Below are positions 35,846 through 44,689 of a DNA stretch of 64,000 bases, in pieces. The notes below the pieces were generated by a model. That model worked only from the letters and a program-made list of their open reading frames with translations. It did not search any database and had not been told where the DNA came from. The translations under genes were made by a program, and so were the position numbers. The first letter of the stretch is position 1. Each line of letters starts with the position of its first letter. Source of the stretch: Henriciella marina (GTDB lineage: Bacteria; Pseudomonadota; Alphaproteobacteria; Caulobacterales; Hyphomonadaceae); assembly GCF_027213945.1 (NCBI RefSeq), contig NZ_JAPWGW010000002.1, forward strand, positions 186,001-250,000. The letters run 5' to 3'.

Positions 35846-37783
35846 TTACTCCGAAGCAAGCGCGGTAACGGGGTCTAGACGCGCGGCCTTGCGGGCCGGC
35901 AGGAGACCAAAGACAAGGCCGGTGCCGAGCGCCGATGTGAAAGCAAGAATGGCGGGCATCGCAGTGACCGCAATGGTCATGCCGCTCTTTGCCAGGATGA
36001 AACAGACGCCAAGGCCGAAGAGGACGCCGACGATCCCACCAAGCCCCCCAACGACAAGCGCCTCGACGACAAACTGGATCATGATGTCTGACCGCCGTGC
36101 GCCGGTCGCCATACGCACACCGATCTCTCGTGTCCGTTCCGAGACGCTGACCAGCATGATGTTCATGACGCCAATCCCGCCAACGAGGAGAGAGATGGAG
36201 GCCACAGACCCCAGCAGGATCGAGAAAGAGCTTTGCGCTTCCTGCATGGATTCCAGAAACGAGGCTGTGTTGCGCAGCTGGAAATCCTCGGTGCCGTGTC
36301 GCGCAAGGAGCAGCGCGTGTGCCGCCTCTTCGGTCTCGCTGATCCGGTCGGTATCGTCGACGGCCAGAGTGATGGAAGAAAGGTAGGATTGGCCAAAGAG
36401 GCGCATCATGCCGGTGGTAATCGGCACAAGCGCGACATCGTCCTGATCCTGCCCCCATGCGGTCGCGCCCCTCTCTTCAAGGACACCTGAGACCTCAAAA
36501 GGTGCACCGCCGAGAAAGACATATTGGCCGACCGCGCTCTGGACGTCGTCAAAGAGGTTGCCGGCGGTCGTCGTGCCAAGAACGACAACGCCAATGCGCC
36601 GGTCCATATCGTCCTCTGTGAAGAACGTACCGAACTTCATGCCTCTGTTCTGGACGATGGGCCAATCCTCTGACACGCCCTCGATCTGGCTGCGCGCGTC
36701 ATTCGATCCAACGCGCAGCGTGGCATTGCTGGACCGCGAAGGGACGGCGGCGATGATATTATCCAGCTCTCCTAAAGCATCGGCATCCTGAAGGGTCAGG
36801 GTTGCGATGGCGTCGCCGCGCTGGCGCTGGTCCGGCGCGCCTGGCCGAGCGAAGAGCAGGTTCGGGCCAAGCGATTCAAATCGGGCCATGACGTCCTGCT
36901 GGCTGCCCTGCCCGATCGCCAGCATGGCGACCACGGCAGAGACACCGATGACGACCCCCAGCAAGGTCAGCGCTGTTCGAAACAAATTCGCGCGTAGCGA
37001 CCGGAAGGCCATTTTTACTGCTTCGAAGACCTGCCCAATCGGCGACGGGCCCTTGCGCGTATAGCGATAGGGCTGGCGGGTCTCCTGATGGCCCTGCCGG
37101 TCGCCGCTATCGGAAACAATACGCCCATCCTCGATCGTCACGACCCTTTTGGCGCGCGCGGCCACCTTCTCATCATGGGTAATGAGAATGATGGTCCGAC
37201 CGCTCTCATGCAGCCCTTCCAGCAGCGTCAGCAGCTCTGCACTCGACCCTGAGTCGAGCGCGCCGGTCGGCTCATCGGCGAGAATGACCTCGGCGTCGTT
37301 CACAAGGGCGCGGGCAACCGCCACACGCTGTTGCTGGCCGCCGGACAGCTCGCCGGGCTTGTGGCCTGTCCGGTCACCGAGACCGAGGCGGGCAAGCAGC
37401 TCCTTTGCCCTGGTCCGGCGCTCTTCCTGGCCGAGGCCGGCATAGACGGCCGGGATCTCGACATTCTCGGAGGCCGTCACACTGGCGAGCAGATTATATC
37501 GCTGGAAGATGAAGCCGAACGTCTCGCGCCTCAGCGCGGCGAGCTCGTCCGCATCGAGCCGAGAAATGGACTCTCCACGCACCGCGTATGTACCGTCCGT
37601 GGGCCGGTCCAGACAGCCCAGAATGTTCATCAACGTCGACTTGCCGGAGCCCGATTGACCGACAATGGCAACGAACTCGCCCTGGTTGACCGTCAGAGAA
37701 ACACCGTCAAGCGCGCGGACTTCTGTATCGCCCGCACCATAATATCGGCAAACATTTTCGAGCTGAATCAAGGGATTTGACAT
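35846..37783 (-). CDS. macB: MacB-type ABC transporter (ATPase fused to permease)
   Basis: 645 residues. The ATPase half carries Walker A GQSGSGKSTLMN, signature LSGGQQQRVAVARAL and Walker B EVILADEPTGALD. The permease half has one membrane helix after residue 270, a periplasmic MacB domain, and three helices at the end (SISLLVGGIGVMNIMLVSVS and two more). It works with MacA and a TolC-type channel to export macrolides, lipoproteins, peptides or toxins; the cargo is not readable. It lies 11 bases after macA and five bases before the outer-membrane channel. Confidence 0.95.
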   Translation of the reverse strand: MSNPLIQLENVCRYYGAGDTEVRALDGVSLTVNQGEFVAIVGQSGSGKSTLMNILGCLDRPTDGTYAVRGESISRLDADELAALRRETFGFIFQRYNLLASVTASENVEIPAVYAGLGQEERRTRAKELLARLGLGDRTGHKPGELSGGQQQRVAVARALVNDAEVILADEPTGALDSGSSAELLTLLEGLHESGRTIILITHDEKVAARAKRVVTIEDGRIVSDSGDRQGHQETRQPYRYTRKGPSPIGQVFEAVKMAFRSLRANLFRTALTLLGVVIGVSAVVAMLAIGQGSQQDVMARFESLGPNLLFARPGAPDQRQRGDAIATLTLQDADALGELDNIIAAVPSRSSNATLRVGSNDARSQIEGVSEDWPIVQNRGMKFGTFFTEDDMDRRIGVVVLGTTTAGNLFDDVQSAVGQYVFLGGAPFEVSGVLEERGATAWGQDQDDVALVPITTGMMRLFGQSYLSSITLAVDDTDRISETEEAAHALLLARHGTEDFQLRNTASFLESMQEAQSSFSILLGSVASISLLVGGIGVMNIMLVSVSERTREIGVRMATGARRSDIMIQFVVEALVVGGLGGIVGVLFGLGVCFILAKSGMTIAVTAMPAILAFTSALGTGLVFGLLPARKAARLDPVTALASE

Positions 37784-37794
37784 CTGGCCTGCCC

Positions 37795-39141
37795 CTATCC
37801 GCGCATGAAGCGAGGGCCGCCGCCACGCCGGCCACCACGCTCATTCCCGGCCGGCCGCTGTATGGAGACACCGCCCGTAACAACGGTCTCGCCCGCCTCG
37901 ATGCCATGAATGATTTCAGCCATAGTCCGCGTCTTCAGCCCGACAAGAACCCGCCGCGGCTGCGGCGTGCCATCGCCCGCCATGACGAGAACTGTGGCTG
38001 TCTCGGCTTCCGGATTTGCCTCACGCGCGCGCCGAAAGTCTTCCCGGTGCTGCGAACCGGGTCCAGCTTCACCATCCGGCGATGCTGCATCGGCCTGCAT
38101 GAAGCCGCGGCGTCGGCCATCATTGCTCGCAACAGGCTGGCCGCCGCCCTGTCCTTGTGGGCGCTCTGTGCGCGCAGGGCGCGACTGGAGGGCCGTCACA
38201 GGGACGAGAACTGCATTGAATGCGCGCCCAGTGACAAAGAAAACCTGCGCGGTCATCTGGGGCTTAAGCCGGCCTTGCGGATTCTCAACGTCGACCAGTG
38301 CCTTGTAGAGCACGACATCATTGAGAACCTCAGGGGTCGGCAAGACCTGCCGCACCGTCGTGTCCCAGCGCCGGGTCGCATCGCCAAGTGTCGTGAAGTA
38401 AGCCTCCTGGCCTTCATCGATCCGCAGCACGTCTGCCTCGGACACATCGGTCTCGACCGTCATGACGCCAAGGTCAGCGATGGTCAGGATGATTGGCGCG
38501 GTCTGATTGGCGTTGAGCGTCTGGCCCTCGACAGCGGCCGACGACACGACCGTGCCGGAAATCGGCGCATAGATGCGGGTGAATTCGAGATTGGCGAGTT
38601 CTGACTGCAGGGATGATGACTGACGCTGGATCTGGGCCTCGATTGCCTCAAGGCGGCCCTGCGCAATTGTCAGCTCAGCCTGAGCGCTTTCGAACTCGGC
38701 GCGGGCTATGGCATCAGCCTCGTAGAGCATCTCGGCGCGGTCTGCGTCGGCGCGCGCAAGTTCAAGGGTCGCCTGCTGCTGTTTACGGCTCGCCTGAAGT
38801 TCGGATAGCTGCGCGCGATTGGCCTCGACGCTGGTCTGCGCAAGTGTCGGGTCGATCCGGGCGAGAAGATCGCCCTTCTCGACCTCATCCCCGATCTCGA
38901 CGAGAAGTTCCTGAAGCTGGCCGGACACCTGCGCGCCAACATCGACGGACACTTTCGGCGTAATCTTGCCCGCCGCAGAAATCGTCACCTCGATATCGCC
39001 GCGGGTCGCCTGCGCGGTCTGATAGTCCGGCGTTTCGGGGCCCGACAGCACAGTGGCCTTAAGGCCGAACCACCCCGCCGCGGCCAGAACGATTATCCCG
39101 AGAACGAGCACCAAGCGCGACTTGAAGAGGCGTGATATCAT
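37795..39141 (-). CDS. macA: Periplasmic adaptor subunit MacA
   Basis: 448 residues. One N-terminal membrane helix (LVLVLGIIVLAAAGWFGLKA), a lipoyl half-motif, a long coiled-coil hairpin (about 95-185), the second lipoyl half with the RIYAPISGTVVS motif, and beta-barrel domains. It couples MacB to the outer-membrane channel. Unusually, a stretch at about 325-385 is low-complexity and hydrophilic (RPQGQGGGQPVASNDGR and more) and lies inside the membrane-proximal domain; the C-terminus is also Gly/Arg-rich. Start of the three-gene efflux operon, downstream of tRNA-Lys. Confidence 0.93.
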   Translation of the reverse strand: MISRLFKSRLVLVLGIIVLAAAGWFGLKATVLSGPETPDYQTAQATRGDIEVTISAAGKITPKVSVDVGAQVSGQLQELLVEIGDEVEKGDLLARIDPTLAQTSVEANRAQLSELQASRKQQQATLELARADADRAEMLYEADAIARAEFESAQAELTIAQGRLEAIEAQIQRQSSSLQSELANLEFTRIYAPISGTVVSSAAVEGQTLNANQTAPIILTIADLGVMTVETDVSEADVLRIDEGQEAYFTTLGDATRRWDTTVRQVLPTPEVLNDVVLYKALVDVENPQGRLKPQMTAQVFFVTGRAFNAVLVPVTALQSRPARTERPQGQGGGQPVASNDGRRRGFMQADAASPDGEAGPGSQHREDFRRAREANPEAETATVLVMAGDGTPQPRRVLVGLKTRTMAEIIHGIEAGETVVTGGVSIQRPAGNERGGRRGGGPRFMRG

Positions 39142-39244
39142 GAGCTTGCAGGCTTTCTATTGGCATTACCTGAAAGCTTAGACGCCCGGCCCGGCGCGAT
39201 CCGTCGGCCAGTGCTGCACTTATTCCCGGATATTTTCTGGAAAG

Positions 39245-39320
<76 letters not shown>

Positions 39321-39332
39321 CCGCCACTTGGG

Positions 39333-39355
39333 AAAACGCGATGTAATGCATCGCG
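39333..39355 (-). terminator. Hairpin with T-run just upstream of tRNA-Lys
   Basis: On the minus strand CGCGATG and CATCGCG (39337-39343, 39349-39355) flank a 5-base loop, and TTTT follows at 39333-39336. It could terminate the sulfotransferase gene, but it lies only 13 bases before the mature tRNA, where the tRNA promoter or leader should be, so the role is uncertain. Confidence 0.35.
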
Positions 39356-39537
39356 CTCGGAAATCAAACACTCAATTCGGTAGACTAATACATAGCGACG
39401 GGACCGAACGCGTTTTGCTTTCTGCCAAGTGTCAGCAAGCTGTCTTCGCAAAGGCGCGAGCAACTATAATCCAAGCTGAGAGAGCAAGCGGTTGTTAACT
39501 CGGCTCGCCCCATCTACTGCGCGGCTGTACGCTGTCC

Positions 39538-40275
39538 TTACAGAGCGCCCTCATGAACGGGTTCATAACCCCATGCACGTGCGGCTTCTCCCGTTTCTTC
39601 CCATATTCCAGCGGCTTCTTCATCGGTGATGACTGTCTTCCAACCGTCATTTCCCAGGCCAGGATTTCGTTCTGGATTGAGGGCCTTGCTTGCAGCGATC
39701 GGAAGGTCTCTCACGACTTCCAGTTCGGGAAGCCCAAGCAGTTCTGCGCAAGGACGGACAACTACTTCCGGTTTGCCAACGACGTCTTCATAGCGAACGC
39801 TGACCCGCGGCATGGGCGAGTCGTGCCATAGCCTGTGAAAGTCACTCCAGTGTCCGCCAATATAGTCACCTCGGGCCGTCTTCATCACGTCCTTCGTGAC
39901 GAGCAGCTTTCTGCGAGAGGCGACGGCCCGAACTGGGTGCCGAACCATGCAGACGAAAGCCTCGCCTTCGACTGGGTCTTCCGGCGGCATTTCGTGGGTC
40001 TTCACGAGGAAGGTTTCACTCATGGCAGCGAGTTCGCGGCGCAAGTCCGGCTTCTCATTTAGCAGATCGAGCGCACCATGCTGAAGCGCGAGCCGCGGCG
40101 GCTGGCCCTCATCCTGATACTTGATGAAATCAGAGAAATATTCGGCGTTCAGCCGCTCTGGCCATGGCGCCTTGCTCGGATAACCATCGGCTGTGATCAC
40201 TCTGTAATTGAGATAGATCAGGTTGCGGACGAAGGCATTTCCGCAGCGTGGCCAGGTGGCAATATAGACGATCAT
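39538..40275 (-). CDS. Sulfotransferase-like protein
   Basis: 245 residues. The N-terminus IATWPRCGNAFVRNLIYLN looks like the 5'-phosphosulfate loop of sulfotransferases, and VCMVRHPVRAVASRRKLL like the 3'-phosphate loop. RVSVRYEDVVGKPEVVV is the usual downstream RYEDL-type element. Such enzymes transfer sulfate from PAPS to sugars or small molecules. No sulfate activation genes are near. It stands alone between the Anbu operon and tRNA-Lys, 209 bases after the Anbu stop, so a separate promoter is likely. Confidence 0.75.
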   Translation of the reverse strand: MIVYIATWPRCGNAFVRNLIYLNYRVITADGYPSKAPWPERLNAEYFSDFIKYQDEGQPPRLALQHGALDLLNEKPDLRRELAAMSETFLVKTHEMPPEDPVEGEAFVCMVRHPVRAVASRRKLLVTKDVMKTARGDYIGGHWSDFHRLWHDSPMPRVSVRYEDVVGKPEVVVRPCAELLGLPELEVVRDLPIAASKALNPERNPGLGNDGWKTVITDEEAAGIWEETGEAARAWGYEPVHEGAL

Positions 40276-40484
40276 TTAGGCAGCCTCTCAGATTTATCGC
40301 AATTCGACCGAGTCTGATAACCATGGCCGCATTCTAAGGTTGGTTTGTAAAGCTGATCGCCTGATACTCAAGTGGCGAATTTGCGATCCTGAATGCCGTG
40401 TAAAGCCAAGATACGCCTCGTTAATCGGACCTGCATGCCGGCTTTTCGCCAGTTCAGCCTCGAGCCTTGCTCCCAAGCTGAACT

Positions 40485-41219
40485 CTAGAGCTTGTACTGT
40501 GGCAGAGAGGCAAAAGTGGTCTTCAGCGCTTCGCCCCAATTGTCGGAAATGAGCGAATAATACGGGTCGTCTTCCTCGATCCTGGTCTGCTTCAGGATGT
40601 CGAGGCTGTCTGTCTCGTAAAGCAGGAGATCAAGCGGAAGGCCCACGGAGAGGTTCGCTTTCAACGTCGAGTCGAAAGACACCATGAGAAGCTTTACGGC
40701 CTCGGCAAAGGACATGGCCGGGTCATGGGCGCGCACAAGGATCGGGCGGCCATATTTGGTTTCGCCGATCTGGAAGAAAGGCGTTTCCTTGCTGGCTTCG
40801 ACGAAATTACCTTCCGGGTAGATCATGAAGAGGCGCGGCTCGCTGCCGGCGATCTGGCCGCCCAAGATCAGCGTTGCCCGGAATGGGGACTCCGCGTCCG
40901 GCCCCGCAGCTGGCGCGCTTTCCTTGATCACATCGCGAAGCGTCTTGCCGACAAGGCGCGCGGCCTGGAACATCGAAGGCACTTCGAGGATGGAAGGGTT
41001 TCGCTCCTCGGGCGCCTTGGTGCGCTCTTCCAGCATGCTCACTACAGCCTGCGTGGTCGCGAGATTGCCCGCCGTCATAAGAACAAAAGTACGCTCTCCC
41101 GGTACGTTCCAGGTGAACATCTTGCGATACTTCGAAATGTTGTCGACGCCCGCGTTGGTGCGGGTGTCGGACATGAAGACAAGCCCCTTATCGAGGCATA
41201 GACCCACGCAGTATGTCAT
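40485..41219 (-). CDS. Anbu-type proteasome-related peptidase
   Basis: 244 residues. MTYCVGLCLDKGLVFMSDTRTNAGVDNISKYRKM is a textbook Anbu (ancestral beta-subunit / BPH) N-terminus; the residue after Met is the presumed nucleophilic Thr, so no propeptide is needed. SDTRTNAGVDN and the KMFTWNVPGERTFVLMTAGN region fit a proteasome beta fold. It is the last gene of the four-gene operon, six bases after the transglutaminase. Anbu rings assemble in an open, spiral form; the natural substrate is unknown, and the neighbours suggest a peptide made by the operon. Confidence 0.92.
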   Translation of the reverse strand: MTYCVGLCLDKGLVFMSDTRTNAGVDNISKYRKMFTWNVPGERTFVLMTAGNLATTQAVVSMLEERTKAPEERNPSILEVPSMFQAARLVGKTLRDVIKESAPAAGPDAESPFRATLILGGQIAGSEPRLFMIYPEGNFVEASKETPFFQIGETKYGRPILVRAHDPAMSFAEAVKLLMVSFDSTLKANLSVGLPLDLLLYETDSLDILKQTRIEEDDPYYSLISDNWGEALKTTFASLPQYKL

Positions 41220-41225
41220 AATTAC

Positions 41226-42044
41226 TTATTGCTGCTGCTGTTGTTGCTGCTGCACCTGAACCGATACTTCTAACCCCTGCCGAGCACTTCCGAAACTCAG
41301 CCCCGAAACTGGTGCGGCATCGTGATAATCCAGCCCCGTCGCCACGGCGACATACCGCGCGTCCGGCGAAATGGCGTTGGAGACATCGAATCCGACCCAG
41401 CCAAGGCCTTCAGCATACGCTTCTGCCCAGGCATGGGAAGCATTCTGTTGCACACGGTCATCCATCATGAGGTAGCCACTGACATAGCGGGCCGGAAATC
41501 CGAGATATCGCGCGCAGGTGACGAATATTTGCGTATGGTCCTGGCAAACACCGCGGCCGGACGCGGCAGCCTCTTCGGCAGTCGTGGCCACACCTGTCGC
41601 GCCAGCTTCATAGATGACCGTGTCCGCGATCACGCCCATTAGCGCGTGGAGGCGCGCCACATCGTCCTCAAAGCCTGTCCCTACCCGATCGCAGATCGCC
41701 TGGATGGCGCTGCCGGGCCGGGTAAGATCTGTCTTACGACGATAAAGCCAGAGCGGGGTCCAGCCGCCATGCTGCCCCACGATACCGTTCTGATCTTGCG
41801 TGAGGACAGTGCCTTCCGCACGGATGGCAAGTTCCCTGGTACCTTCCTCTAGCCCGATAAGAAGCGTGTGATTGTTGAACTGGTCAATGAAATGGACCTG
41901 CTCGAACCCGCCCTCAAACGTCACATTCCAGTCCTCGACGCTCTGACCGCGCCTCGTCTTCGGAACAAGCCGTATTTGCTGCAGACCGTAAATGGCAGGC
42001 TCAGCAAACTGGTAGTGTGTGAGATGGGCGATCTTGAGGCGCAA
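41226..42044 (-). CDS. Transglutaminase-like cysteine protein with poly-Gln tail
   Basis: 272 residues. Starts MRLKIAHLTHYQFAEPAIYG, the bacterial transglutaminase N-terminal domain, and the core has the catalytic Cys in AASGRGVCQDHTQIFVTCAR, the His in QNASHAWAEAYAEGLGWVGFD and the Asp in DVSNAISPDARYVAV. The fold is that of papain-like transglutaminases or peptidases. The protein ends VQV followed by eight Gln, encoded by a mixed CAG/CAA run. It lies between the alpha-E protein and Anbu genes, nine and six bases away. Confidence 0.93.
   Translation of the reverse strand: MRLKIAHLTHYQFAEPAIYGLQQIRLVPKTRRGQSVEDWNVTFEGGFEQVHFIDQFNNHTLLIGLEEGTRELAIRAEGTVLTQDQNGIVGQHGGWTPLWLYRRKTDLTRPGSAIQAICDRVGTGFEDDVARLHALMGVIADTVIYEAGATGVATTAEEAAASGRGVCQDHTQIFVTCARYLGFPARYVSGYLMMDDRVQQNASHAWAEAYAEGLGWVGFDVSNAISPDARYVAVATGLDYHDAAPVSGLSFGSARQGLEVSVQVQQQQQQQQ
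41229..41252 (-). repeat. Short CAG/CAA tract encoding an eight-Gln C-terminus
   Basis: Eight consecutive Gln codons, five CAG and three CAA, lead directly to the TAA of the transglutaminase gene. Because the codons are mixed, the tract is not a pure microsatellite, so strand slippage is only moderately likely. Confidence 0.9.
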
Positions 42045-42053
42045 GGCTCTTCC

Positions 42054-42995
42054 TTATGCGTAAAAGCGGTAGTCTTTTTCGATCTGCAGACCGAGTGCGT
42101 TATTGGACTGAAGGATCGACTGAATGAATTCGTGCAGACCGCCGTCAAAAATAGTCTCAACATCAGTACTCGTCAGTCGGCGTAAGGTTGCTTCGCACAT
42201 TTCCCGGCTTGGAAGGGTCTCGCCGTATTCTTCTTCGAGGTAGCCCAGATTACGCGAAAGGTTTGTGTAGCAAAAGGCAATGGAGCGCGGCAGGCGCTGA
42301 TCAAGAATGAGAAACTCTGCAATCGCCCTCGGCCCGCTTTCCTTGTTGAGCCAGGCAAAGCTGCGCTCTGCTGCAGCTGAACGAAGGATCGCTTCCCACT
42401 GAAAGTTGTCGATCGTTGAGCCGACCATCGAGACCGATGGCAATAGCACGAAGTATTTCACGTCCAGAATGCGCGCGACATTATCGGCCCGCTCCGCAAA
42501 GGTACCGATACCACAGAAATTGAAGATGTCGTTGCGAAGCATCGTGCCTTGCAGAGCGCCGCGCACTTGCGCACTCTGTTGGCGAATAAGCTCCAGCACT
42601 TTGGGAAGGTCTGCGTCCGAGACAGGCCGCTCGAGCGCCTCCTTCAGTCTCATCCACGTATCATTGACCGCTTCCCAGACTTCTCGCGTCAAGGCAACAC
42701 GCACCATACGAGCGTTATTGCGCGCAGACTCCACAACTGACATGACGCTCGATGGATTTGACCGGTCGCGAAGGATATAATCGATCACGTCAGCGCGCTT
42801 TACATGGTCATGCTTTTCAAGAAACAGCTCCTTCACATTGGCGGTGGAGAGCACAGACTCCCATTCTGCATCATCTGCCATAGAACGGGTCATCGTCATG
42901 CGAGAGCCGGCCTCGATGAGACGCGCATTGTTGGCGCTGCGCTCGAGGTAGCGGCACATCCAGAACAGGCCACCCGCTGTCTTGCCAAGCATCAT
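42054..42995 (-). CDS. Alpha-E domain protein (DUF403)
   Basis: 313 residues, all-helical. The N-terminus MLGKTAGGLFWMCRYLERSANNARLIEAG is the conserved opening of alpha-E proteins, with the Glu and Arg pattern that gives the family its name. Its stop is nine bases before the transglutaminase start and its start overlaps the ATP-grasp stop (42992-42995, ATGA-type overlap). The biochemical role is unknown; in the known operons it always accompanies the circularly permuted ATP-grasp protein and is thought to work with it. Confidence 0.92.
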   Translation of the reverse strand: MMLGKTAGGLFWMCRYLERSANNARLIEAGSRMTMTRSMADDAEWESVLSTANVKELFLEKHDHVKRADVIDYILRDRSNPSSVMSVVESARNNARMVRVALTREVWEAVNDTWMRLKEALERPVSDADLPKVLELIRQQSAQVRGALQGTMLRNDIFNFCGIGTFAERADNVARILDVKYFVLLPSVSMVGSTIDNFQWEAILRSAAAERSFAWLNKESGPRAIAEFLILDQRLPRSIAFCYTNLSRNLGYLEEEYGETLPSREMCEATLRRLTSTDVETIFDGGLHEFIQSILQSNNALGLQIEKDYRFYA

Positions 42996-44419
42996 GATTC
43001 AAGCACCCACGTATCCTTGGTGCCGCCGCCCTGACTGGAATTAACGACGAGCGAGCCCTTCTTCAGCGCAACGCGCGTGAGGCCGCCGGGCGTTATGTCG
43101 ATGCCGTTTGGCGAAACGAGCACGAACGGGCGAAGGTCGACATGGCGCGGGGCAAGGCCCTTATTCGTAAAAATAGGCACAGTCGAAAGCGCGAGGGTCG
43201 GCTGAGCAATGTAGCCATCCGGCTTGGCTTCCAGCTTCGCGCGGAAATCAGCGATCTCCTTCCGGCTGGCTGCGGGGCCAACAAGCATGCCGTAACCGCC
43301 AGAGCCGTGCACTTCCTTCACGACCAATTCCGATAGATTGTCGAGAACATAGGCGAGCGAGTCCGGCTCTGAACATCGCCATGTCGGCACGTTGGGAAGC
43401 TTCGCCTTCTCACCCGTATAGAATTCGACGATGTCCGGCATGTAGGAATAGATCGCCTTGTCATCCGAGATGCCCGTGCCCGGCGCATTGGCGATGGTGA
43501 TCCCCCCTGCCCGGTAAACGTCCAGAATGCCCGGCACACCGAGCATGGATTCTGGATTGAAGTTCAGCGGATCGAGAAAGGCGTCGTCCACACGCCGATA
43601 CAGAACATCGACCGGTGTGTAGCCTTGCGTCGTACGCATAGCGACACGGCCGTTTACGACGCGAAGATCATGTCCCTCAACCAGCTCGGCGCCCATCTCA
43701 TCAGCCAGGAAGGCATGTTCAAAATAGGCGGAGTTGTGGATACCGGGCGTCAGAACAGCGATCACCGGCTTGCCGTCACAAGCTGGTGGCGCACAGGCAG
43801 CCAGTGAGCGGCGCAAGCGTTTTGGATAGGTTGAAACGGGGCAGACGCGGTTCTGGATGAACAGCTCAGGAAACATTTCGAACATCGTCTCGCGGTTTTC
43901 GAGCATGTACGAGACACCCGATGGCGTGCGGGCATTATCCTCCAGAACGAAAAACTCATCCTCGCCCGTACGGACGATGTCAGTGCCAACGATATGAGTG
44001 TAGATGCTGCCGGGCGGCTCCACGCCGATCATCTTAGGCAGGTACGCTTCATTATTGCTGATCATATGCGCGGGAATACGCCCCGCCTTCAGGATCTCCT
44101 GCCGATGATAGATATCATGCAGGAAGGCGTTCAGCGCGCGAACCCGTTGCTCGATACCTTCGGACAGCTTCTTCCATTCGCGGTTTGAAAGAACATGCGG
44201 GACAATATCGAACGGGATAAGACGCTCATTGGCCTCTTCGCGCCCATACACATTGAACGTAATACCCGTACGCCGGAACGCCTGCTCGGCTTCTTCGGCT
44301 TTCCTACGGAGGCGGGCATTCTGCTCACCTTCGAACCACTTATGATAGGACTTGTACGGTTCACGAGGCTCATCGCCTGTTCCGAACATCTCATCGAAGG
44401 GCAAGTTGTCTTTCGACAT
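42992..44419 (-). CDS. Circularly permuted ATP-grasp protein (DUF404/407/410), peptide-ligase-like
   Basis: 475 residues from the ATG at 44419 (MSKDNLPFDEMFG); the longer frame upstream lacks conserved sequence. Typical are RLIPFDIVPHVLSNREWKKL, VLEDNARTPSGVSYMLENR, and the C-terminal YGMLVGPAAS and LRPFVLVSPNG with SLVVNSSQGGGTKDTWVL. Circularly permuted ATP-grasps of this group are predicted to join amino acids or peptides through an acyl-phosphate. It is the first gene of the four-gene leftward operon, divergent from a glycosyltransferase. Confidence 0.9.
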   Translation of the reverse strand: MSKDNLPFDEMFGTGDEPREPYKSYHKWFEGEQNARLRRKAEEAEQAFRRTGITFNVYGREEANERLIPFDIVPHVLSNREWKKLSEGIEQRVRALNAFLHDIYHRQEILKAGRIPAHMISNNEAYLPKMIGVEPPGSIYTHIVGTDIVRTGEDEFFVLEDNARTPSGVSYMLENRETMFEMFPELFIQNRVCPVSTYPKRLRRSLAACAPPACDGKPVIAVLTPGIHNSAYFEHAFLADEMGAELVEGHDLRVVNGRVAMRTTQGYTPVDVLYRRVDDAFLDPLNFNPESMLGVPGILDVYRAGGITIANAPGTGISDDKAIYSYMPDIVEFYTGEKAKLPNVPTWRCSEPDSLAYVLDNLSELVVKEVHGSGGYGMLVGPAASRKEIADFRAKLEAKPDGYIAQPTLALSTVPIFTNKGLAPRHVDLRPFVLVSPNGIDITPGGLTRVALKKGSLVVNSSQGGGTKDTWVLES

Positions 44420-44689
44420 GCGTCTCGCTTCTACCTTTCCACAGTTCTCTATCACACCTAGCTGCCGCAAAATTCGGAGGCAATGGCACACGGGCTGACA
44501 AGACCGACTTAGATTGCGAGTGATACAAAACCAGTCACGAATCCAAGCCTTTAAGCTTCAAAGCTGAAAACCACGATCCTCCACCGGGAGGGCGTTCAGC
44601 GGGCACAACTGTGATTGGAAAGCAACACTGATCCCTACCACCTGCAAACACGAATGCAACCGTTAACCGCATTTCACGTTTCGGTCTGC

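Noticed and set aside
41229-41252. The Gln codon tract as a phase-variable microsatellite
   Set aside because: Codons are mixed CAG and CAA, and changes of one unit would only alter tail length without shifting frame.
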